64,000 bases of DNA from Pogonophryne albipinna (lineage: Eukaryota; Chordata; Actinopteri; Perciformes; Artedidraconidae). The translations under genes and the position numbers were made by a program. The notes beneath the pieces are model-generated. The model saw only the letters and a program-made list of their open reading frames with translations. It was not told the DNA's origin and searched no databases. Shown one piece after another: positions 57,301 through 64,000 of this stretch (position 1 is its first letter; each line of letters starts with the position of its first letter). The stretch is taken from positions 6,784,451 through 6,848,450 of the forward strand of contig CM053253.1 in the NCBI GenBank assembly GCA_028583405.1, written 5' to 3'.

Positions 57301-60300
57301 GGAAGAGGACGTCTTGATATGCAGTGAAGCAACCCTGTGCTCTTTTTCAGTGAAAAGGGAAGAAACCTTGCACAAGCTTGCACTCAGAGAGCACATGAAC
57401 TATGAAGTAGAGTCGCTGAACCGTAACACTTCTAATAAGAATACCAGCACTTCTATTTTCATTGTATTGTTCTCCTGTTGTGGCTCGAAGCCTCAAGGCA
57501 TGCAATGAATGTCCGCACTGTCAGGTCGGGTTCAATGTGAAGTGTGAAAAGGGTAGTGAGGCTGTTAATCTGGTTTGCAATCTTCAGTTCATTTCCTGTG
57601 ACATGCAGCATTAACCCTTATGAAAGACATTCTTCCTCCCTAACCTTCTCTGTATCTTTTCTATTCTGAACACAGAAATTGGGTGTCACCTTTATCACCC
57701 TGTAGCACTATTTGAATGGCTTTTTAATTCTCTACGACCTCCCTGTATCTCTGTCCGCTCCAGTAAATCATAAGCTAGCTAATGAGGCAGAAAATGATCA
57801 CTCTCTCAAGCAAAAAATGCTTTTAATGTCAGCTTTCCTGATTCTCCTACATTATCTCTCTCTAAGCCCAGCATGCTTTCTCTCCATTTCACACTCCAGG
57901 TATCGATCTGGAGAATATTGTCTACTACAAAGACGCCACCCACTACTTCGTCATGACTGCCAAGAAGCAAAGCTTGCTGAAGAAGGGGGTCATTAAACAG
58001 GTGAGAACAACACATCCATTACCAAGAGAAAGTGTGATTCCTATTGGCAGCGGCTGCATCTCTGGAGAGGAAAAAGAAAAACAAGCCAGATGGATGAAGC
58101 AGCCATCAGGTGCTCCAGTGTGAAGAGATAGACTGTCAATCATCTCCTCTTTCTCTGCAGCCTGGCCCATTAGCAGCAGCAGCAGTAAACCCAATGTAGT
58201 ACATGTCACTCAGGATCAGAAAAAGTTCTCCATCAGATTACACCTCTTGCTCCGTCTCTGCAGGACTTCAGCGACGCAGAGGAACTGCTGGCTCCTGCAA
58301 ACGTGGATGAGGAGGCTTTGCGCTGCTATGCATATGATGCCGCCTCGTTCTCCACAGGGGGTAAACTGCCTGACCTCCAGTTTGCTCCAAACCATGCGGG
58401 AAAGCCAGACGTGGCCATGTTCGACTTCACCTGCATGCAGCGTGCTGAGAATGCCTCTCAGGTCAGGGAGAAGAGGGGGAAGAAGCTGCTGATGGCTCTT
58501 GTTGGAGATTGCCTGGTGGAGGTAAACATTTAATGTGATGTGGTGCAAACTTCCCCTAGTTCACTCTTTGAGCCACACATAGCTCTAAAGATGGTGGTTG
58601 ATATGTCCACCACTTTGATCTACAGTGAAATATTTCAGAACTACAGATGAACTTGCAAAAAGTACAACATTCATGGTCCCCAGAGGACGAATCCCTACAT
58701 GCTTTTTTATGTAGCCAACAGATCAAGTATTTTTCTTATCCTGTGATAATATCCCACACAATTTTTAACACAAACATTCACGGTTGTAACAAATGTAGTG
58801 TTATATCAGTTATATATTTTGGTTTTAAGTGAAATTGCTACCACATTGTAATAGATTTCCATGAAGTTAAGATATTCATGAACCCCTCAGGATATATTTC
58901 AATAACTTTGAGGACTCGTGTTTTTTGACAAACACTCTGTTCATCGGGTCAATATTTGGATTTCCGTAAAATAATTGTTAAGCTTTGGCCATTCAAACTA
59001 ATTACATTCCTCAGATGTTCTTTTTTAATTGCTATTCAACACATGTTAGCATGCTAATCATAGACTGTATATATTTCGAGGGACTGCGGATAGGAAATGA
59101 GCTCAAAGCTAAATCTGGCACTGTTACGCTTGACACATCTGAATGTTTTAAGTGTTCATACTGTGCATTGTTTACTGTGCATTGTCCCTGCCAAATAAAC
59201 GATTACATGAAAAATTAAATGAAATATAAATGCTAATATGCTAAACTAAAATGACTTCATTCTGATGCTACCATTTAGCTTTAGCGGCCGTAACGCGACG
59301 CAGACGCACCCGGTGGAATCGAGGAAGCCTCATAAAAACCGCTGCTTAGCCGTGAACTTTTTTACATAAAGCTTATGACTGTTTTCTGTAGCATGAGCGT
59401 TTAATGAGTTAAATGCTTATCATTGTAAGATTCACTGTGTGCTACAAGGAGTTCTTCTTCTCTGTTCTCTGCAGCCTTTCTGGCCTCTGGGCACAGGCAT
59501 CGCTCGGGGGTTTCTAGCTTCCTTTGACACAGCGTGGATGGTGAGGAGCTGGGGCCTCGGGACCCCCCATCTCAAGGTCCTGGCTGAGCGGTGGGTCTGC
59601 TTCACAAATCTACTAAGAAGCACACACTACAGAGATTTGCATATATTAGTAGTAGTATTTGCATATATTAGTAGTAGTATAGTTGGATCATATAGATGAG
59701 TAATATCATGCAAAACCCACTGAGGTTCTACTTTCTGTTTCTTCACTACCTGACTTATTTCTCTATTCCCTAATTCACTGATGTAGAGCACTTTCTAAAC
59801 CTGAAATTGTAGGGTCTACTATAAGTATGATATTTTGTTTCAAGGAAAACTAACATATGGTTTTAAATAGAAAGGGAATAGGTGGCCTTGAAAGTTTGGG
59901 AATATAAAGTATAAAAACCTAGCGGCCACATTGATTAGTATTCATGTGGGTTTCTTCATCAGCACGATTCCCATCTTGAAATAATTAGTGAGATTGGTAA
60001 TTGCATTGATTGCAAAGGGTGAAGAGAATATTTCAGCGTGATTACTTGATGTAATAAGAATGAAACACTACGGCTGGTCTGGACAAAAGTCATGTTGGCC
60101 AATTTGAACACGTAAAAGCTACCCGGTTAACCTGATGTTCGCACAGATGAAAACTGTCAAGATCCTCCCTGGTTCTAAATGTACATACATGTGTCAAATA
60201 AAAGCATGTGCGTGTAGATGTATGAACTGTAATACCAACTAAATCCTTATATTCGTTATATGTTAAAGTTATTCTGAATAGTTTTGTTTCTGTTCATTTA

Positions 60301-63300
60301 GCCTGTGCATGTGTACGGTTGAGTGACCTTTAATTGCATCATCTTACCTTCCTTTTTGAGTGTTAGTTTTTATATTACCGTTCCAATCAATGCATCTCTG
60401 TGTTCCCTTGGCTTTAAATGAATGTTTCCTCTTCTACAAACACACAGAGAAAGTATCTACCAGGTCCTGTCTCAAACCACCCCAGAAAACTGCAGGAAAA
60501 ACTACGTCAGTTACAGCATCGACCCCAAAACTCGGTACTTGAGAGTCAACCTCGCCTCCATCCAGGCCCACCAGGTCAGCGCTGCTATCCTCTATGTCAG
60601 GGGTGTCAAACTCAATTTCATCTCGGGCCACATCAGCATTATGGCTGCACTCAAAGGGCCAGTTTTATATATAAGACTATATGAAAATATATACATATAT
60701 AAGTTTTTAATATATATAAAATAATGTATTATATTACATTATTGCCTCTGCATTGGATTATTATCAGATAGGGTTATAACCACAGGGGTAATAACTTCAT
60801 AATTAACTACGTCTGAAAGCAGAAGTCTGGGGCAAATAATTGCAAGTCTCTTCAGTGCGCATGTCACAAAACGATTTAAAAAGATAACCCACATTTTGGA
60901 GAAAAAGTCAAATTCTAAGGAAAAAAGGCATATTTTGAGATGCATTGTGGGACATGTAGTTTATGGGCAACGTGCTTCTGTAATCGTATAATACACATAT
61001 TACAGTATATTCTTTGCAAGCTCTTGTGGGGCCGCAAGAAGTGAAGTCGCGGGCCGGATTTGGCCCCCGGGCCTTGAGTTTGACACCCCTGCTTTATGTA
61101 CTCAACACAGATATCAGTCAGTTTCATCTTCATGAAGCGTAGGGAGGTCAAGGATGCAGGTTAAAAAAAAACACATCATCTCATAAAAGTAAAGCAATGC
61201 GAAACTATACTTTACGTTCTGATAAAAGTACCTTGTCTATTTTATTCAGTATTATGTATTTTATATATATATATTATAGTAAAACTGCTGATACTTTGAG
61301 TGGCATAAAGTAGAATAAAATGTATCTATTGCATTTTAAATATGTTTGTTTGCTTTACAAATTGTGCTGTGTAAACTAGTGAAAATGTACTTTAATACAG
61401 GATAATATGAGTTTAGTCTTTAGACAAATCTAATGAGAAGAACAATGTGTTTGTTTGTTTTGTAATGTCGAGTGGGGATTCAATAATTCAATATTATTCG
61501 ATGACATCCGTTTTATTCTACAACAGCTTATTGTTCTATCTCTTTTCTTGACATATTAATTTTTTATATTATTTATTTATATATTATTCGTTGTCTGTTC
61601 TTTGTATTTCTTTAAGTATTTCTTTAGGAATAAATTCATTTGTGTAACATGTTGAAATGCTTGAACAGTAAAGTTTTAAAGCTGCCACTCACGCAGTAGA
61701 AAACTATTATTATAATAGTGTATCTACCTGTCTCTCTCTCTTCAGGTGCAGCACCTATATATCGTTGATAAATCCAATCCAGCGAGCAAGAAACAGAAGA
61801 ATAGGTTTTCTTACCTGCGTCAAGGTCAGCTCCTCTTCACTGTGCAGCCTCTCAAGGCCTCGGTTATTTAAAGATGTAACGGTGGAATCACATTGTGATC
61901 AACATCATAACAATAAAACATTCTCTTACACAATATTTACACATCACAGAAAGAGGTTTTTATGGCTGTGAAAGCCTCCCACTGTGGTCGCAGAGCACGC
62001 TCTGATGAATTGCCTTTGTTTTCCCCACAGATTCTGCCAGTGGTTTTGAGGAGTTGTTGAAATGGTGCCAGAAAAACACAGCGGGTTATAAGAATGTGGC
62101 TGTAAAAGATTTCACACAATCCTGGAGGTCCGGGATGGCTCTGTGCGCGCTGATCCACCACTTCGGACCCCAGCTCATGTGACCATTTACTTTTTTTCAT
62201 GTGATTGTTGGATTCTTTATCAGTTCATTTGTTTAGTTGTGTAAACATGACACAGTCCTTTGAGACAAATCCACTCACTAAGCGGCTGCTCTGGGACATA
62301 CTGTAAGAATCACATTAGGGGCAGACATATCCTTTATTTGAAATGCTGTTATTTATGTTGTTGCATGTCCCATATAGCCTTTTCACAAACCAATTGGTGC
62401 AAAAAAGCACCAAAAATGTGACCCGCTCTATCGAAGTCAGTCGGACGTCGCAACGGCTCATTTCAAAATAAACGTGGATTTGCGTAAAAAAATAGTTTTT
62501 CGGGGTTCGGGTGTTTTGTTTGAATTTAAATAAACAAAGTCTTGGCTTTCAGAATATGAAACTTTTATTTCCTAAATCACACGATAAATACATGTTTGAA
62601 GCTTGTAAAGGGAAGATGGCAGCTCTCACTCGCAATCTGCTCTTCCGCAGCGCAGCCCCCCCTCCCTCCGGCTGAACTTATGAATGTAAGATTATAGTAA
62701 TCATAGATAACACGGCAGGGTCCGTTACGGTTTGTTTTCATCTGATTCAATTAAACAAAGTCTTGGCTTTCAGAATATTAAACTTGTTTTGGCAAATTCA
62801 GATGATAAATACAACTTTGAAGCTTCGGCATAATTACAAGCGGAGAACGGAGTAACTTAACGTCACAGCAGGCTTAACAACAGCCGGTGTTTCTCGTGAG
62901 TTTTTTCACGAAAAAACAATACACACTAACGCAAAATTACACAAACACACACACGTATACACACACACTCGCGAGCTTCCCCCAGACCAGTAATCCAAAC
63001 CAAAATATGTTTCCTCCGTATTATTTTGATCATTTGCTAGCCGCTAATAATCAATCGGATCGATGGATTCCATAGAAGAGGAAGGTTTAAAGGCCTTTTT
63101 CTCAAAATGATGACTCGGTGACAGTCATTATATAATGTAACATATTTAGCTTAATATTTGGAGTACAACAACATTCCTGATATCATTAGAGAGCTCGGAA
63201 TCTCCTCTTTCCAACAGTGTACTGTTCGGGTCAATGCGACTGATTTCGATGGAGCAGGTCACAAATGCACTTAAAGTCCCTTAGCCGTTAAAAGCATTTA

Positions 63301-63822
63301 GTGAAGCATACAAAATGTCAGCCATCTCACAACAACATGTTTAAAAGGCCTGGACATAACACTGATTTGACATCAAAAAGAAAAGTAAATATCTTTGATC
63401 ATACAATGTACATGTCCCTTACTGTCTAGTCTTCTGGCGTGCAAATAAAACCCTGAAAATACAAATACACTTCTCAATCAAGCTAACATGCAGCTACTCA
63501 CTGACCTAAATATGTCGGATAAATATTCTTTAAAATGAGCCTAATTCCATACACCGCTTGTCTTTGATGCAAGTTCATCATTTCTTCTTCAGCTACAACA
63601 TTTAATCCCAGTTTTTCTTATTCCTCCACAGTGACATGTCCGCCCTGGATGAGTCCAGCGCTGTTCACAACAACCAACTGGCCTTCAGCATTTTGGAGAA
63701 GGAGCTGGGCATCCCTCCTGTCATGGCTGCCAGCGACTTGGCCAACGGTGGTCAGATAGACAAGTTGTCCATGGTCCTCTATCTCACCCAGGTCCAAAAG
63801 GCCTTCACTGTGCCTGCAAAAG
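54117..63822 (+). CDS. mical1: MICAL1 flavin monooxygenase, N-terminal part (continues past the window)
   Basis: Twelve exons give 615 residues with phases that all join, and every junction matches MICAL family positions. Seen: N-terminal [10 protein letters not shown] and YQQGQVCT (closer to MICAL1 than MICAL2/3), FAD-binding GAGPCG (91-96), [23 protein letters not shown]-type [23 protein letters not shown]...[14 protein letters not shown], then the CH domain (about 503-615) with LLKWCQKNT and [17 protein letters not shown]. The LIM domain and C-terminal coiled coil must lie beyond the right edge. The enzyme uses NADPH and FAD to oxidise actin methionines, disassembling filaments downstream of semaphorin-plexin signals. 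An N-terminal start at the Kozak-like CACGATGG is chosen because it begins the conserved region. Confidence 0.95.
54411..54436. repeat. (TA)n tract in a mical1 intron
   Basis: Alternating TA just after coding exon 1. Confidence 0.9.
55440..55645. repeat. Fish retroposon 3'-end-like repeat
   Basis: ATACATTTCATTTATATAGC, CAAGGTGCTTCACAATGCTA and GCAGAACAGGTGGGTCTTTA, the same type as 24201-24430. Confidence 0.55.
55765..55972 (+). CDS. mical1: mical1 coding exon 2 (FAD dinucleotide motif)
   Basis: Residues 87-155; [50 protein letters not shown]. Acceptor ctctctcag, donor ATCA|gtgagt. Confidence 0.96.
56609..56716 (+). CDS. mical1: mical1 coding exon 3
   Basis: Residues 156-191; [20 protein letters not shown]. 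Acceptor gttttcag, donor AAAG|gtacta. Confidence 0.95.
56836..56931 (+). CDS. mical1: mical1 coding exon 4
   Basis: Residues 192-223; [10 protein letters not shown] and [19 protein letters not shown]. Acceptor tttctgcag, donor GATG|gtgaga. Confidence 0.94.
57108..57263 (+). CDS. mical1: mical1 coding exon 5
   Basis: Residues 224-275; [36 protein letters not shown]. Donor ATGG|gtaggc. Confidence 0.95.
57900..58000 (+). CDS. mical1: mical1 coding exon 6
   Basis: Residues 276-309; [33 protein letters not shown]. Acceptor cactccag, donor ACAG|gtgaga. Confidence 0.96.
58264..58521 (+). CDS. mical1: mical1 coding exon 7
   Basis: Residues 310-395; includes [20 protein letters not shown] and [12 protein letters not shown]. 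Acceptor gtctctgcag, donor GGAG|gtaaac. Confidence 0.96.
59475..59590 (+). CDS. mical1: mical1 coding exon 8
   Basis: Residues 396-433; [20 protein letters not shown] and [18 protein letters not shown]. Acceptor ctctgcag, donor GCG|gtgggt. Confidence 0.96.
60448..60574 (+). CDS. mical1: mical1 coding exon 9
   Basis: Residues 434-476; [38 protein letters not shown] hAT element begins 23 bp after the donor. Confidence 0.95.
60598..61091. mobile_element. hAT-type non-autonomous element in a mical1 intron, 494 bp
   Basis: Ends are CAGGGGTGTCAAACTC...GAGTTTGACACCCCTG, with 8-bp flanks CTCTATGT (60590-60597) and CTTTATGT (61092-61099). Terminal parts resemble copies 1 and 2, but the interior differs, so it is a separate subfamily. 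Confidence 0.88.
61746..61824 (+). CDS. mical1: mical1 coding exon 10 (linker to CH)
   Basis: Residues 477-502; [20 protein letters not shown], a basic linker. Acceptor ctcttcag, donor CAAG|gtcagc. Confidence 0.9.
62031..62178 (+). CDS. mical1: mical1 coding exon 11 (CH domain, first part)
   Basis: Residues 503-551; [39 protein letters not shown]. The donor CTCAT|gtgacc is weak but is the one that restores the frame with the next exon. Confidence 0.93.
62406..63270. mobile_element. Inverted-repeat transposon in a mical1 intron with an internal duplication
   Basis: The left AATGTGACCCGCTCTATCGA (AGTCAGTCG) is the complement of the right CGACTGATTTCGATGGAGCAGGTCACA with few changes. Inside, AAACAAAGTCTTGGCTTTCA plus about 60 bp occurs at 62532 and again at about 62754. 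No transposase frame. The class is not assigned. Confidence 0.6.
63632..63822 (+). CDS. mical1: mical1 coding exon 12 (CH domain, last part)
   Basis: Residues 552-615; [45 protein letters not shown]. Acceptor cctccacag, donor AAAG|gtaaac. The gene continues to the right. Confidence 0.94.
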
Positions 63823-64000
63823 GTAAACATCTGACTACTTATCATTTGCAAGGGTAACACAAATGTCGAAAGCATGATTTAAAAGCCAAAAAAAAAAACA
63901 CTTTACAATTTCACACAGTTCATATTTTCATTATTTATGTCATTTTTAATGCTGTTTACAATCTGAAATATATCTGAAGACAATGATTGATGACAGCAGC

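Overview
The window is a piece of a ray-finned (teleost) fish nuclear chromosome. The genes have introns with GT-AG splice sites, the protein-coding genes are vertebrate, and the spaces between exons are full of fish-type DNA transposons, a DIRS retrotransposon and long (TG)n tracts. I cannot name the species from sequence alone. Nothing bacterial or plasmid-like is present.

Three genes lie head-to-tail on the + strand. (1) kcng1, the electrically silent Kv6.1 modifier subunit, is complete in two coding exons (1053-1835 and 5439-6209, 517 aa). (2) src, the c-Src tyrosine kinase, is complete in eleven constitutive coding exons (37379-46151, 534 aa). It has the neuronal N1 microexon in the SH3 n-Src loop (38792-38809) and a second, unreported-to-my-knowledge 27-nt candidate microexon exactly at the SH3-SH2 junction (40258-40284). 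One src intron has a GC-AG splice pair. (3) mical1, the actin-oxidising flavin monooxygenase, is represented by its first twelve coding exons (54117-63822, 615 residues through the CH domain) and runs off the right edge.

Between kcng1 and src are about 31 kb without a recognisable host protein gene. This stretch carries a candidate promoter or first exon for src (about 8700-9128), a decayed but structurally complete DIRS1-type tyrosine-recombinase retrotransposon (14482-20405) with inverted terminal repeats and an internal complementary region, and many short repeats. Between src and mical1 there is a long src 3' UTR (poly(A) signal at 48608) and a 1.16-kb hAT element with a perfect 8-bp target duplication, followed directly by a GC-rich candidate promoter of mical1.

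Seven hAT-type non-autonomous elements can be delimited by terminal inverted repeats plus 8-bp target-site duplications: 3804-4234, 22636-23208, 24829-25742 (nested in another element), 34200-34530, 44410-44990 (src intron), 49039-50197 and 60598-61091 (mical1 intron). A further dispersed family (called family B here) occurs at least six times. Tandem DNA includes a 37-bp minisatellite grown inside a MITE in the kcng1 intron and two very long (TG)n tracts, at 36828-37049 and 51277-51695.

The three gene products are not one pathway. Src and Mical1 both act on the actin cytoskeleton and adhesion, but their adjacency here need not be functional.
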